A DNA stretch of 63,453 bases from Burkholderiaceae bacterium (GCA_004323695.1 SCRU01000151.1:1-63453); one strand, 5' to 3'; shown: positions 45,605 through 54,987, counted from the stretch's first letter. A program made the numbers and translations. The notes: generated by a model not told the origin, from the letters alone.

Positions 45605-48435
45605 CAGGCGAACGCCCGGACTTCGCCGGCGCCGAACAGGTTGCTCACGCAGCGCCCGCACAGCGTGGGGTACGCCGGGTCGTGGCCGACGTCGGCGCGG
45701 TAGTGCCAGCAGCGCTCGCATTTGGCATCAGAACTGGCGCTGGCCCTTATCTGCATTTCGTTAAATGCTTCTATATCAATAGCGGATGTGATGAACACAT
45801 ACTTCAGATCATCCCCCAGACTGGCCAGCAGTGCGTGGTCATCGGCCGGCACGCGCAGCGATACGCTGGCCTGCAACGAGGAGCCGACCTGGCCGTCGGC
45901 ACGCAGTGCCTCGATCTCCTTGTTCACGGCGTCACGCAACTCGCGGATGCGCGACCACTTGGCGAGCAGGGCGGCGTCGGGCGCGGCCAGTTCGCTGTAG
46001 GTTTCCATGAAGATCGATTCACTGGTGCCCGCTAACTTCCAGGCTTCCTCCGCGGTGAACGAGAGGAACGGCGCCATCCAGCGCAGCATCGCCTGCGTGA
46101 TGTGCCAGAGCGCGGTCTGCGCGCTGCGCCGTGCCGGCGATCTGGCTTGCGTGGTGTAGAGCCGGTCCTTCAGCACGTCGAGATAGAACGCGCCCAGGTC
46201 TTCGCTGCAGAAGTTCTGCAGCTTCGCGACCACCGGGTGGAACTCATACACCTTGTAGTGCGCCAGGATGTCCGCCTGCAGCTGCGCGGCGCGGGCCAGC
46301 GCCCAGCGGTCGATCTCCAGCATCTGCGCCGGCGGCACAGCGTCGGCTCCCATGTCGAAGTCGCTGGTATTTGCGAGCAGGAAGCGCAGCGTGTTGCGGA
46401 TGCGCCGGTACGCGTCGACCACGCGCGCGAGAATCTTGTCGTCGATCGCGAGGTCGTTCGAGTAGTCGGTGCTGGCACACCACAGGCGCAAAATTTCCGC
46501 GCCGTACTTCTGCGCCGACGCGGCCAGCGGCATGTAGTTGCCCAGGCTCTTGCTCATCTTGCGCCCGGAGCCGTCCACGGTGAAGCCGTGCGTAAGCAGA
46601 CCCCGGTACGGCGCGCGCCCCTCGATCGCGCAGGCCAGAAGCAGCGACGAGTGGAACCAGCCACGGTGCTGGTCGTGCCCCTCCAGGTACAGGTCCGCCT
46701 CGGGGCCGTGCGCGTGGTGGTCCTGCGGGTGCGTGCCGCGCAGCACATGCCAGAAGGTCGAGCCCGAGTCGAACCAGACCTCCAGGATGTCACTGCTCTT
46801 GGTGTAGTGGGGCGCATCAAGCGCGCCGAGGATTTCCTCGCTCGTGACGCGACTCCAGGCTTCGATGCCGCCGTGCTCCACGATATCGGCGGCCTGGTCC
46901 AGTATCTCCATGGTGCGCGGATGCAGTTCGCCCGAGTCCTTGTGCAGGAAGAACGGGATCGGCACGCCCCAGCTGCGCTGGCGCGAAATGCACCAGTCGG
47001 GCCGGCCGGCGATCATGTCGCGCAGGCGCGCCTTGCCGTTCTCCGGGAAGAAGTGCGTCTGCTCGATCGCAGCCAGCGCGAGCTGGCGCAGCGTCCGGGG
47101 CGCCTTGTCTTTCGTGAACACGCCCACGCCCTCGTCCATGCGGATGAACCACTGCGCGGCGGCCCGGTAGATCACCGGCGTCTTGTGGCGCCAGCAATGC
47201 GGGTAGCTGTGGCTGATGGTCTCGGTCGCGAGCAGGCGGCCCGCACCTTTCAGCGCCTCGATGATGACCGGCACGGCCTTCCAGATGTTCTGCCCGCCGA
47301 ACAGCGGGAAGTCGGCCGCGTAGCTGCCGTTGCCCTGCACCGGATTGAGGATGTCGTCGTAGGCCAGCCCGTGCGCGATGCACGAGTTGAAGTCGTCCAG
47401 CCCGTAGGCGGGCGAGGAATGCACCAGGCCCGTGCCGTCACTGGCCGTGGCGTAGTCGGCCAGGTAGACGGGCGACAGGCGCCGGTAGCCGGCATCGACG
47501 TCATACAGCGGGTGTTCGAATTCAAGGCCCCCAAGCTGCTTGCCCGGCACGGTGGCCAGCACCGTGCCGTTCAGCGCGTAGCGCGTCATGCACGTGTCCA
47601 CCAGCGAGGCGGCCAGGATGAGCAGGCCGCGCTCGGTGTCCACCAGCGCATAGTCGAGTTCGGGATTCAGGTTGATCGCCTGATTCGCGGGAATCGTCCA
47701 GGCGGTGGTGGTCCAGATGACGGCGAACGCGTCCTTGGCCAATGTGCCCAGCCCAAACGCCGCCGCGAGCCGTGCCGGATCATGCGCCTTGAATGCGACG
47801 TCGATCGTCTGGCTCTTCTTGTCGGCGTATTCGATTTCGAATTCGGCCAGCGACGAGCCGCAGTCGAAGCACCAGTACACGGGTTTCAGGCCCCGGTAAA
47901 CGAAGCCGCGCTCGATCACGCGCTTGAAGGCGCGGATCTCGCCGGCCTCGTTGCGCGGGTTCATCGTCTTGTAGGGGTCGTCCCAGTTGCCAAGCACGCC
48001 GACGCGCTGGAAGTCGGCCATCTGCTGCGCGATCTGCTCGGTGGCGTAGGCACGGCTCCTGGCCTGCATCTCGTCGCGCGACAGGTTGCGGCCGAACTTC
48101 TTCTCGATCGCGTTCTCGATCGGCAGGCCGTGGCAGTCCCAGCCGGGCACGTAATGCGCGTCCATGCCCATCAGCTGGCGCGTCTTGACGATCATGTCCT
48201 TCAGGATCTTGTTCGCGCCGTGGCCGATGTGCAACTGGCCGTTCGCGTACGGCGGGCCATCGTGCAAAATGAATTTCGGCGCGCCGTGGCGCGCGTCGCG
48301 CAGCCGCTGGTACAGGCCCTGTTCGTTCCATTCCTTTACCCAGCCCGGTTCGCGCCTGGGCAGGTCGCCGCGCATCGGGAAAGGCGTGTCGGGCAGGTTC
48401 AGGGTGCTGCGGTAATCGGTTTTGACGTCGGACAT
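45604..48435 (-). CDS. ileS: Isoleucine--tRNA ligase
   Basis: 943 residues from ATG 48435. Class I synthetase with HIGH motif ([11 protein letters not shown], about 65), a CP1 editing domain ([15 protein letters not shown]), KMSKS ([11 protein letters not shown], about 625) and a C-terminal zinc finger (KCERCWHYR...LCGRC). It charges tRNA-Ile and edits valine. Near the C-terminus the stretch [19 protein letters not shown] is encoded by dispersed repeat copy F, between the anticodon-binding region and the zinc finger. Order ribF-ileS-lspA is the usual one. Confidence 0.96.
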   Translation of the reverse strand: MSDVKTDYRSTLNLPDTPFPMRGDLPRREPGWVKEWNEQGLYQRLRDARHGAPKFILHDGPPYANGQLHIGHGANKILKDMIVKTRQLMGMDAHYVPGWDCHGLPIENAIEKKFGRNLSRDEMQARSRAYATEQIAQQMADFQRVGVLGNWDDPYKTMNPRNEAGEIRAFKRVIERGFVYRGLKPVYWCFDCGSSLAEFEIEYADKKSQTIDVAFKAHDPARLAAAFGLGTLAKDAFAVIWTTTAWTIPANQAINLNPELDYALVDTERGLLILAASLVDTCMTRYALNGTVLATVPGKQLGGLEFEHPLYDVDAGYRRLSPVYLADYATASDGTGLVHSSPAYGLDDFNSCIAHGLAYDDILNPVQGNGSYAADFPLFGGQNIWKAVPVIIEALKGAGRLLATETISHSYPHCWRHKTPVIYRAAAQWFIRMDEGVGVFTKDKAPRTLRQLALAAIEQTHFFPENGKARLRDMIAGRPDWCISRQRSWGVPIPFFLHKDSGELHPRTMEILDQAADIVEHGGIEAWSRVTSEEILGALDAPHYTKSSDILEVWFDSGSTFWHVLRGTHPQDHHAHGPEADLYLEGHDQHRGWFHSSLLLACAIEGRAPYRGLLTHGFTVDGSGRKMSKSLGNYMPLAASAQKYGAEILRLWCASTDYSNDLAIDDKILARVVDAYRRIRNTLRFLLANTSDFDMGADAVPPAQMLEIDRWALARAAQLQADILAHYKVYEFHPVVAKLQNFCSEDLGAFYLDVLKDRLYTTQARSPARRSAQTALWHITQAMLRWMAPFLSFTAEEAWKLAGTSESIFMETYSELAAPDAALLAKWSRIRELRDAVNKEIEALRADGQVGSSLQASVSLRVPADDHALLASLGDDLKYVFITSAIDIEAFNEMQIRASASSDAKCERCWHYRADVGHDPAYPTLCGRCVSNLFGAGEVRAFA
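45736..45783 (-). repeat. Dispersed 50-base repeat, copy F (inside ileS)
   Basis: On the minus strand it reads GCTATTGATATAG and, further on, CAGATAAGGGCCAGCGCCAG, which matches GGATAAGGGC-N4-GCCA of copy A. The motif starts are 25 bases apart. It is in frame and G+C-poorer than the rest of ileS. Confidence 0.55.
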
Positions 48436-48454
48436 GATCAAGGCGTGGCGAAGG

Positions 48455-48530
48455 CTTCGACAGGCTCAGCCCGAACGGCTAGTTGGGGGGACGGATGAGT
48501 GAAAGGCCGCTCGCCCTGAGCCTGTCGAAG
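48455..48530. repeat. Inverted repeat of the CTTCGACAGGCTCAG family
   Basis: The left arm (48455-48478, begins CTTCGACAGGCTCAGCCCGA) and the right arm (48507-48530, ends CCTGAGCCTGTCGAAG) are reverse complements over 24 bases with 3 mismatches, separated by 28 bases. This arm sequence is, from memory, one of the commonest intergenic inverted repeats in high-GC proteobacteria. It lies between ribF and ileS in the direction of transcription, so the transcript would carry a long hairpin that could weaken read-through or protect RNA. Confidence 0.85.
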
Positions 48531-48555
48531 GGCAGCGACCTGCGGCAGAGATCGT

Positions 48556-49566
48556 CTAAATTCGGTCGCGTGTGGTCTGGCGATGCGTCTGCCCGTGCAT
48601 GGACGCAAAAAACGCACGCGCGTCCAGGCAGTCCCGTGCCATGCCTTCCTTCAGGGCGGCAAGGCCGTCGTACTTGCGTTCGTCATGCAGTTTGTGCAGC
48701 AGCTCCACCCGGATGATTTTACCGTACCCACCCTCGGCTCCGAGCGCTGCCGGCCAGTCCAGGCAATGCGTCTCCAGCAGCACGCGCCCGCCGTTCACGT
48801 CACGCGGGTCCAGCGAGGGGCGAATCCCCAGGTTCGCAACGCCGGGCAGGGACTGGCCGGCCAGGCCGTGCACCTGCACCGCGAAAATCCCGCTGGCGGC
48901 CGGTTTCCAGTGCGCAAAGCGCAGGTTCAGGGTCGGGCAGCCGAGTTCGCGCCCGAGCTTGCGCCCGTGCACCACATGGCCGCTGATGCTGTAAGGGCGC
49001 CCGAGCAGACGCTCGGCATCCTGCATGCGGCCCTGGCCCAGTGCCTCGCGCACGGCGGAGCTGGACACGCGCAGGCCATGCACCTCGTAGCTGTTCATGC
49101 GGGCCACGTCGAAACCGGCGGCCGCGCCCGCACTGTCCAGCATCGCGTAGTCGCCCGCGCGTTTGGCGCCGAAACGGAAGTCGTCGCCGACCAGCACATA
49201 GCGCGCGCCCAGGCCGCGCACCAGCACGTCGGTGATGAACGCCTGCGGCGACTGGCCCGCCAAGGGCGCGTCGAACGGCATCACCACGGTCTGCTCGACG
49301 CCGCAGCGCGCCAGTTCGGTGAGCTTGTCGCGCAGCGTGCCCACGCGCGCCGGCGCCAGCTCGGGCTTGCGCGCCAGCGCGGCGAAATAGTCGCGCGGAT
49401 GCGGCTCGAAGGTCATCACGCAACTGGGCACGCCGCGGTGTCGCGCCTCGTTTGCCAGCAGCGCCAGCATGGCCTGATGGCCACGGTGCAGGCCATCGAA
49501 ATTGCCGATCGTCAGGGCGCAGGCGTCGGCGAGGCCGGGGTGATTGAAACCACGAAAAATCAGCAT
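48556..49566 (-). CDS. ribF: Bifunctional riboflavin kinase/FAD synthetase
   Basis: 336 residues from ATG 49566 (MLIFRGFNHPG). The N-terminal FMN adenylyltransferase domain has GNFDGLHRGHQAML and the VGDDFRFGAKRAGD and SSSAVREAL motifs. The C-terminal riboflavin kinase domain has GRELGCPTLNL, GIFAV and LLETHCLDW. It makes FMN and FAD. It heads the ribF-ileS-lspA run. A longer frame to 49608 would run into a dispersed repeat and is less likely. Confidence 0.94.
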   Translation of the reverse strand: MLIFRGFNHPGLADACALTIGNFDGLHRGHQAMLALLANEARHRGVPSCVMTFEPHPRDYFAALARKPELAPARVGTLRDKLTELARCGVEQTVVMPFDAPLAGQSPQAFITDVLVRGLGARYVLVGDDFRFGAKRAGDYAMLDSAGAAAGFDVARMNSYEVHGLRVSSSAVREALGQGRMQDAERLLGRPYSISGHVVHGRKLGRELGCPTLNLRFAHWKPAASGIFAVQVHGLAGQSLPGVANLGIRPSLDPRDVNGGRVLLETHCLDWPAALGAEGGYGKIIRVELLHKLHDERKYDGLAALKEGMARDCLDARAFFASMHGQTHRQTTRDRI

Positions 49567-49578
49567 GGAGCGGTATCG

Positions 49579-49623
49579 TTTTGATAGCGTCTCGACCCCA
49601 TCGAACAAGGGGTTGACGCCAAC
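49579..49623 (+). repeat. Dispersed 50-base repeat, copy J
   Basis: Contains GTTTTGATAGCG and ATCGAACAAGGGGTTGACGC. GATAGC (49583) and GAACAAGG (49603) start 20 bases apart. It lies between the ribF start and the HNH gene, just upstream of a possible promoter. Confidence 0.6.
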
Positions 49624-49644
49624 CTGTCATGAAAAGAGTATATT
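49613..49644 (+). promoter_or_regulatory. Possible promoter of the HNH gene
   Basis: TTGACG (49613-49618) and TATATT (49639-49644) resemble -35 and -10 boxes, but the 20-base spacer is long and the -35 falls within repeat copy J. A weak call. Confidence 0.25.
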
Positions 49645-49736
49645 GTGACTCAGCCGGCTCGCGGGCGCCATGCCGCGATCGACTTGAAGAACGATGATTC
49701 CGTCCAGTGGTGTTCAACTGTTGTTGGAGGCGTGTT

Positions 49737-50294
49737 TTGAAGGTCTTGAAGCTGTCAGCCCAGGGGTTGCCCCAGTCGTGGATTTCGCTGGAACAGGCGG
49801 TCATCCACTATGCGGCGCGCGAAGTGCGCTGGGAAGTGGGGCGCGAGGTGGCCGTGTTTCGCGGCGGCTACAACGCGATTTCGGGCGAACAGTCCATCAT
49901 TACCGTCAACAGCATCATCGGCACCCGGGGCGTGCCCAACATCAACCCGTTCCAGCTCAAGCCCGGCCTGACGAACAGCAAGCTGTTCGCGCGCGACCGC
50001 AACGTCTGCGCCTACTGCGGCGGCGCGTTTCACGAGGAAGATCTGACGCGCGAGCACATCATCCCGTTCGCGCAGAACGGCATCGACAAGTGGATGAACG
50101 TGGTGACCGCCTGCCGCGCGTGCAACCACCGCAAGAGCAACCGCACGCCCGAGCAGGCGCACATGCCGCTGCTGTACGCCCCCTACGTGCCCAGCCTGTG
50201 GGAAGACTTCATCCTGCGCAACCGCCGCATCCTGGCGGACCAGATGGAATTCCTGATGGCGCACCTGCCCAAGACCTCGCGCCTGCACAGCTGA
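49737..50294 (+). CDS. HNH endonuclease-domain protein
   Basis: 185 residues from TTG 49737, chosen because GGAGG lies 6 bases upstream and MKVLKLSAQGLPQSWISLEQA is the start I recall for this family. The HNH domain has CAYCGG, then TREHIIPFAQNGIDKWMNVVTACRACNHRKSN, so two zinc CxxC pairs and the catalytic His and Asn are intact. Such stand-alone HNH proteins are conserved in Burkholderiales, role unknown. Nothing nearby suggests a restriction or homing system. Divergent from ribF. Confidence 0.85.
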   Translation: MKVLKLSAQGLPQSWISLEQAVIHYAAREVRWEVGREVAVFRGGYNAISGEQSIITVNSIIGTRGVPNINPFQLKPGLTNSKLFARDRNVCAYCGGAFHEEDLTREHIIPFAQNGIDKWMNVVTACRACNHRKSNRTPEQAHMPLLYAPYVPSLWEDFILRNRRILADQMEFLMAHLPKTSRLHS

Positions 50295-50325
50295 GGCGCG
50301 CGGGCCCGCGTGCCGCGCCCCATTT

Positions 50326-51714
50326 TCAGTTCGTCAGTTCCAGCACGACGGCGTTGTCCTGCGCCGCGGGCCAGGTGCGCGCGGTGATGCGCTCGCCGTC
50401 AAGCTGACCGGTGATGGCCCGCACCCCCGCCGAGGGAGCGGTCTTGATGGTCGAGCTCGAAATGCCGGCGACGCCCGTGGGCGGAACACCGGGCGGCGGC
50501 GTGTGGCCGTCGAAGCTGATTTGCTCGCGCGCCGGGTCGAAGTAGCCGCGCGGACGCTCGAACGTGATGACCGAGCCGGCGCCCTGATCGGCCGCAGTGA
50601 GCCGCACCGGATGCATGTCCACGATGTTGCTGGAGCGCGGGAACGGGCTGCGGTAGATGTGCGTGGTGGCATAGCCCGGTGCGCTGATGACGAACTCGTA
50701 CGGCACGCCGGAGGCGGCGGTGAACGGGCCCCAGCGGCCGTCCGCCGTGATGGTCTGGCTGTAGCGGGCGGCGCCGATGCGCTCGCCCGTGGCCGGGTCG
50801 GTCGCATAAATGGCCAACTGCGCCCCGGGTAGCGGCAGGTTGTTGCTGAAGTTGCCGGAGGCCGGGTCGTTCGAGTGCACGCCCAGCCCGGTGATCTCGC
50901 CACTCAGTAGCGGAGCGGCCTGCGCCACGGGGTTCAGCGTGTGGGGGGCATGGCCGGTAATGAAGCGGTACATCACCCCGAATGCGGCCGGCGAGAAGGC
51001 GGTGCCCCGATGCGTCACCCCCGGGATCACCACGTTCGTGGCGCCCTTGAGCGCCGGGCCGTCGAACGTGACGCCCGTGGGCGTGCCCTTGTGTCCGATC
51101 CACAGGCCATCCGGCTGCGCGTACTTGTCGTTGCTGTCGGAGCGGATGGTCAGCCATTTCACGCCGGGCGTCACCTCATCTCCGTTGGGACCCTTGGGCG
51201 CATTCAGCCCGGTCAGGAACGGCCCGGTACCCGAGAATTCATTGCCTTCGTTGAGGCCCTTGATGGCCCAGACGCCGTGGTTCGGCGTGCCGCCGAGAAT
51301 GGCCTCGCTCACGGTCTTGTCGCCGCCGCCGTTCTGGATGTAGTTGCGAATCGCGTTGCCGCCGCGCGAATTGCCCACCAGGATCACTTTGCTGGCGCCG
51401 CTGGTCTTGAGTACCTGGTCGACGGCCGCGCGCAGGTATGCCATGTTCTCGGCCGTTGACGAGCGCCCGGCCTGCGGCTTGCTGTCGTTGTCGCGCGCCA
51501 GAGGGTAGGGAATATTGATGGCGGTCAGGCGATCGGCTGGCCAGCCGTTCGATTCGAAGCGCCAGATCGTGGTCTGCCACACCGCGGCGCTGTCGCCATT
51601 GCCGTGCACGAAGACGATGGGCTGGGTCTGCTCCCCGATTGGCCAGCCGGCGCAGCCGGCCAACAGTGCGGTGCTGGCGAATAAGCCCAACAAAAGGCGG
51701 CGTGTGGTCATCAT
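50326..51714 (-). CDS. Lipase-like alpha/beta-hydrolase lipoprotein
   Basis: 462 residues from ATG 51714 (a second ATG follows at once). Signal peptide with lipobox ALLAGC (Cys21). The alpha/beta-hydrolase part has the oxyanion loop VFVHGNG (34-40) and nucleophile elbow VGNSRGG with Ser116. The His is probably in GVTHRGTAF. The last 190 residues form a second, beta-rich part (LPGAQLAIYATDPATGERIG, VPYEFVISAPGYATTHIYR), perhaps a carbohydrate- or substrate-binding module. An extracytoplasmic esterase or lipase is likely. GTCTCC on the plus strand gives it a GGAGAC Shine-Dalgarno. Confidence 0.8.
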   Translation of the reverse strand: MMTTRRLLLGLFASTALLAGCAGWPIGEQTQPIVFVHGNGDSAAVWQTTIWRFESNGWPADRLTAINIPYPLARDNDSKPQAGRSSTAENMAYLRAAVDQVLKTSGASKVILVGNSRGGNAIRNYIQNGGGDKTVSEAILGGTPNHGVWAIKGLNEGNEFSGTGPFLTGLNAPKGPNGDEVTPGVKWLTIRSDSNDKYAQPDGLWIGHKGTPTGVTFDGPALKGATNVVIPGVTHRGTAFSPAAFGVMYRFITGHAPHTLNPVAQAAPLLSGEITGLGVHSNDPASGNFSNNLPLPGAQLAIYATDPATGERIGAARYSQTITADGRWGPFTAASGVPYEFVISAPGYATTHIYRSPFPRSSNIVDMHPVRLTAADQGAGSVITFERPRGYFDPAREQISFDGHTPPPGVPPTGVAGISSSTIKTAPSAGVRAITGQLDGERITARTWPAAQDNAVVLELTN

Positions 51715-51741
51715 GTCGGTCTCCTTATTTTTAATGAAAAT

Positions 51742-51766
51742 GCCCGCAAGCCAATAAGCTGCGGGC
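51742..51766 (-). terminator. Probable terminator of the acyl-CoA dehydrogenase operon
   Basis: A 7-bp stem GCCCGCA/TGCGGGC encloses an 11-base loop. On the minus strand it is followed by ATTTTCATT, a weak T-rich tract. It lies between the dehydrogenase genes and the hydrolase gene in the direction of transcription. Confidence 0.55.
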
Positions 51767-51791
51767 AAGGTATGCTATCAATGAAGAAGCA

Positions 51792-52907
51792 TCACGCGAA
51801 CACGCCGGCCTTTTCCTGCATGCGCTGCGAGACTTCGCCCAGGTGGTGCAGGGTGTCGCCAAAGGTCATTTCCATTTGCGTGAGGCGCTTGAAGTAGTGG
51901 CTCACGATGTATTCGTCGGTCACGCCGATGCCGCCATGCAGCTGCACCGCCTGCTGGCCGACGAAGCGCATCGAGCAGCCCAACTGGTACTTCGCACGCG
52001 CCAGCGCGCGGCGGCGTTCTTCGGCCGGGGCGTTCAGCTTGAGGCTCGCGTAGTAGCTCATGGATCGCGCCAGTTCCAGCTGCATTTTCATGTCGGCGAC
52101 GCGATGGCGCAGCGCCTGGAAGCTGCCGATGAGCACGCCGAACTGCTTGCGCGTGTTCAGGTATTCCACCGTGATCGCCATGGTTTTGTCCATCACGCCC
52201 ACGCCTTCGGCGCAGGTGGCGGCAATGCCGATGTCTACCGCATGTTCGAGCGCCGCGAGGCCGTCCGCCGTGATCAGCGCCGCGGGTGCATCCGACAGCG
52301 TGACTTCGGCCGCGCGGCCGCCGTCCTGCGTGCCGTAGCCCCGGGTGCCGACGCCGGCGGCGCTGCGCTCGACCAGGAACAGCGCGATCTTGCCGCCGGC
52401 GCTGGCTGGCACGATGAACGCATCGGCCTGGTCGCCGGCGGGAACGAGACTCTTGGCGCCGCTCACGGTCCACGAGCCGCCAGACTGGGTGGCGGTCGCC
52501 CCGCAGACATCCAGCCGGTAGCGTGCCGCGCGTTCCTGCTGCGCCAGCACGACCAGCGCTTCGCCGCCAGCGATCTTCGGTAGCCAGGCTTTCTTGAGTG
52601 CGTCCGGCGCATGGCCCGCGAGCACGGCCCCCGCGATCAGCGTCTGTGCCAGCGGCTCCAGCACGATGCCGCGGCCGAGTTCTTCCATCACCACCATGCC
52701 TTCGACCGGGCCCATGCCCAGCCCCTCGTCGGCTTCGGGGATGTACAGGCCGGCCAGGCCGAGCTGCGCGAGTTCCGTATAAGCCTCGCGCGAGAAGCCG
52801 CCCGCCTGCACGATGGCGCGGCGCCGCTCGAAGCTGTAGCCCTTGTCCACCCACTTGCGCACCGCGTCGCGCAGATGTTCCTGATCGTCTGAAAAATCGA
52901 AGTCCAT
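51792..52907 (-). CDS. Acyl-CoA dehydrogenase, small-subunit type
   Basis: 371 residues: N-terminal helical domain, middle beta domain (VLAQQERAARYRLDV, SGAKSLVPAGDQADAFIV) and C-terminal helical domain (EYLNTRKQFGVLIGSFQALRHRVADM, QLHGGIGVTDEY). It uses FAD and oxidises an acyl-CoA. By length and position it matches the smaller partner (PimD-like) of two-gene acyl-CoA dehydrogenases. It lies 9 bases downstream of the larger partner on the same strand. Substrate not determinable from the sequence. Confidence 0.87.
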   Translation of the reverse strand: MDFDFSDDQEHLRDAVRKWVDKGYSFERRRAIVQAGGFSREAYTELAQLGLAGLYIPEADEGLGMGPVEGMVVMEELGRGIVLEPLAQTLIAGAVLAGHAPDALKKAWLPKIAGGEALVVLAQQERAARYRLDVCGATATQSGGSWTVSGAKSLVPAGDQADAFIVPASAGGKIALFLVERSAAGVGTRGYGTQDGGRAAEVTLSDAPAALITADGLAALEHAVDIGIAATCAEGVGVMDKTMAITVEYLNTRKQFGVLIGSFQALRHRVADMKMQLELARSMSYYASLKLNAPAEERRRALARAKYQLGCSMRFVGQQAVQLHGGIGVTDEYIVSHYFKRLTQMEMTFGDTLHHLGEVSQRMQEKAGVFA

Positions 52908-52916
52908 TTTTGTTCC

Positions 52917-54095
52917 TTAGCCCAGTACGGTCTGCGCGACGATGTTGCGTTGCACCTCGTTGCTGCCGCCATAGATGGTGGTCTTGCGCAGGTTGAAGTA
53001 GGTCGAGGCCAGCGGCGCGCAGTACGCGGCGCCGACATGGTCGCCCTGCCAGCCCGCTTCCATCGCTTCGTGAATCAGCGGCAGGCTGTAGGGGCCGGCC
53101 GCGAGCATCATGAGTTCGCTGTAGCGCTGCTGGATTTCGCTGCCCTTGATCTTGAGCAGGCCGGCCACGTCGAGCGGATTCTTGCCCGCCTTCATCGCCG
53201 AGAGCACGCGCAGCACCATCATCTCGAGCGCGACCACATCGACCTCGAGCTTCGCGATCTCGTCGCGAAAGCGCATGTCCTCATACACGCCCTCGGCTTT
53301 GGCGATGCGCTTGAGGCGCTCGAGTTCGCGCTTGGCGCGGTTCACGTCGGCGATGTTGGTGCGCTCGTGGCTGAGCAGGTGCTTGGCATAGGTCCAGCCC
53401 TTGTTTTCCTCGCCAATCAGGTTCTCGGCCGGCACCTCGACGTTGTCAAACCAGACCTCGTTCACTTCGCATTCGCCGTCCAGCAACTTGATCGGCCGCA
53501 CCGTGACGCCGGGCGACTTCATGTCGAGCACGATGAATGAAATGCCGGTCTGCGGCTTGCCGGAGGTAGAGGTGCGCACCAGGTTGAACATCCAGTCGCC
53601 GTACTGGCCCAGCGTGGTCCAGGTCTTCTGGCCGTTCACGATGTATTTGTCGCCCTGGCGCTCCGCGCGGGTCTTGAGGCTCGCCAGGTCCGAGCCCGAG
53701 CCCGGCTCGCTGTAGCCCTGGCTCCACCAGACCTCGCCCGACGCAATGCCGGGCAAAAAGCGCTTTTGCTGCTCGGCGTTGCCGAACGCCATGATCACCG
53801 GCGCGACCATCACCGGACCGAACGGAACGATGCGCGGGGCCCCGGCCAGCGCGCATTCTTCCTCGAACAAATGTTTTTCGATCGCGGTCCAGCCCGGGCC
53901 GCCGAATTCCTTGGGCCAGCCGTAGCCGAGCCAGCCCTTCTTGCCCAGGATCTTCGCCCAGTTCTGCATGTCTTCGCGCGTCAGATGCAGGGCGTTATGC
54001 ACTTTTTGCGAAATGTCGGCGGGCAGGTTCGCGCGCACCCAGGCGCGGATGTCGTCGCGAAACTTCTGCTCTTCGGGGGTAAAGGCCAAATCCAT
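52917..54095 (-). CDS. Acyl-CoA dehydrogenase, large-subunit type
   Basis: 392 residues from ATG 54095. WWSQGYSEPGSGSDLASLKT and the C-terminal TTIYGGSNEVQRNIVAQTVLG are typical of the PimC/FadE-like branch. The place of the catalytic Glu of medium-chain dehydrogenases (YEG) reads YGG here, so the base must come from elsewhere, perhaps from another residue or the partner subunit. Probable heteromer with the gene 9 bases downstream, in degradation of a dicarboxylic, branched or aromatic acyl-CoA. A candidate operator lies upstream at about 54139-54156. Confidence 0.88.
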   Translation of the reverse strand: MDLAFTPEEQKFRDDIRAWVRANLPADISQKVHNALHLTREDMQNWAKILGKKGWLGYGWPKEFGGPGWTAIEKHLFEEECALAGAPRIVPFGPVMVAPVIMAFGNAEQQKRFLPGIASGEVWWSQGYSEPGSGSDLASLKTRAERQGDKYIVNGQKTWTTLGQYGDWMFNLVRTSTSGKPQTGISFIVLDMKSPGVTVRPIKLLDGECEVNEVWFDNVEVPAENLIGEENKGWTYAKHLLSHERTNIADVNRAKRELERLKRIAKAEGVYEDMRFRDEIAKLEVDVVALEMMVLRVLSAMKAGKNPLDVAGLLKIKGSEIQQRYSELMMLAAGPYSLPLIHEAMEAGWQGDHVGAAYCAPLASTYFNLRKTTIYGGSNEVQRNIVAQTVLG

Positions 54096-54138
54096 TCGAT
54101 GAATCTCCAGAGAATGCCGGGCGGAAATGCTGTTTTTA

Positions 54139-54156
54139 GCACGACCGTTCGATTGC
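54139..54156. promoter_or_regulatory. Imperfect palindrome upstream of the acyl-CoA dehydrogenase pair
   Basis: GCACGACCGTTCGATTGC contains CGACC/GTTCG (4 of 5 complementary). TetR-type regulators of fatty-acid genes often bind CGA/TCG-rich palindromes at such places. No regulator gene is adjacent, so this is only a suggestion. Confidence 0.22.
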
Positions 54157-54292
54157 CCATGTCCAAGTGGCGACAAGCGTCTTCCGGCACGCAGTTTGCG
54201 CGCTTTGCCGCCGTGGCGCCAGCAGGCTGATCCGTCGTGCCGCCGGCGCAGCGGCCGCGCCTTGGCGGGGCCGCCCGATAATGGCGCCCGGC

Positions 54293-54874
54293 ATGAAAAA
54301 CATTGTGATCCTGATCTCGGGCGAAGGCTCCAACATGGCCGCCATCGTGGGCGCGGCGCAGCGCGACGGCTGGGGCGAGCGGCTGGACGCGCGCGTGGCC
54401 GCCGTCATCAGCAACAAGGCGGCCGCGCGGGGCCTGGTGTTTGCGCGCGGGCAGGGCATCGCGACCGAGGTGGTCGAGCACACCGCGCACCCGACGCGCG
54501 AGGCGTTCGACGCGGCGCTGGCCGCGGAAATCGACCGTCATGCGCCGGCGCTGGTGGTGCTGGCCGGTTTCATGCGGATATTGACACCCGAATTCGTCGC
54601 GCGCTACGCCGGGCGGCTGCTCAACATCCACCCCTCGCTGTTGCCGGCGTTCCCGGGGCTGCATACGCACCAGCGTGCGATCGAGGCCGGCTGCCGGGTG
54701 GCCGGCGCGACCGTCCATCAGGTGACGGCGGAACTGGACCACGGCCCGATCCTCGCGCAGGCCGTGGTGCCGCTGCTGCCGCACGACACGCCGGATGCGC
54801 TCGCGGCGCGCGTGCGCACCCAGGAACACCTGATCTACCCGCGCGCGATCGCGCGGTTTCTATCAAAACCATAG
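54293..54874 (+). CDS. purN: Phosphoribosylglycinamide formyltransferase
   Basis: 193 residues from ATG 54293 (MKNIVILISGEGSNM). ATG 54281 adds four residues and is less likely. Third step of purine synthesis, transferring formyl from 10-formyl-THF to GAR. Signature NIHPSLLPAFPGLHTHQRAIEAG with the catalytic His, and Asp in VTAELDHGPIL. The last codons and the TAG stop lie within dispersed repeat copy G (SKP end), so the C-terminus may be shorter or different from relatives. Confidence 0.94.
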   Translation: MKNIVILISGEGSNMAAIVGAAQRDGWGERLDARVAAVISNKAAARGLVFARGQGIATEVVEHTAHPTREAFDAALAAEIDRHAPALVVLAGFMRILTPEFVARYAGRLLNIHPSLLPAFPGLHTHQRAIEAGCRVAGATVHQVTAELDHGPILAQAVVPLLPHDTPDALAARVRTQEHLIYPRAIARFLSKP

Positions 54875-54922
54875 CTGACAACGCATACTCTTCAACGGTT
54901 GCTGGTCATTTTCATTCAGAAG
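54861..54922 (+). repeat. Dispersed 50-base repeat, copy G (purN 3' end)
   Basis: TATCAAAACCATAGCTG contains the stem CTAT/ATAG, and TTCAACGGTTGCTGGTCATT stands at the place of the GGATAAGG...GCCA part, about 20 bases after CATAGC. The copy is less conserved than A, C or H. It supplies the purN stop codon. Confidence 0.45.
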
Positions 54923-54987
54923 TTCCTGCACGAAACAAGGTTTGCACCGGAGTCGGTCACAGGAGGGGCGTGGGACAATCAAGGCCT

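Noticed and set aside
46102-48498. 798-codon plus-strand frame
   Set aside because: Antisense to ileS, with no motif.
48436-48560. Riboswitch or T-box leader before ileS
   Set aside because: No T-box or FMN-riboswitch features are seen. The structure present is the inverted repeat.
49737-50294. HNH gene as part of a restriction or homing element
   Set aside because: No methyltransferase, intron or intein borders are seen, and it matches a conserved housekeeping-like family.
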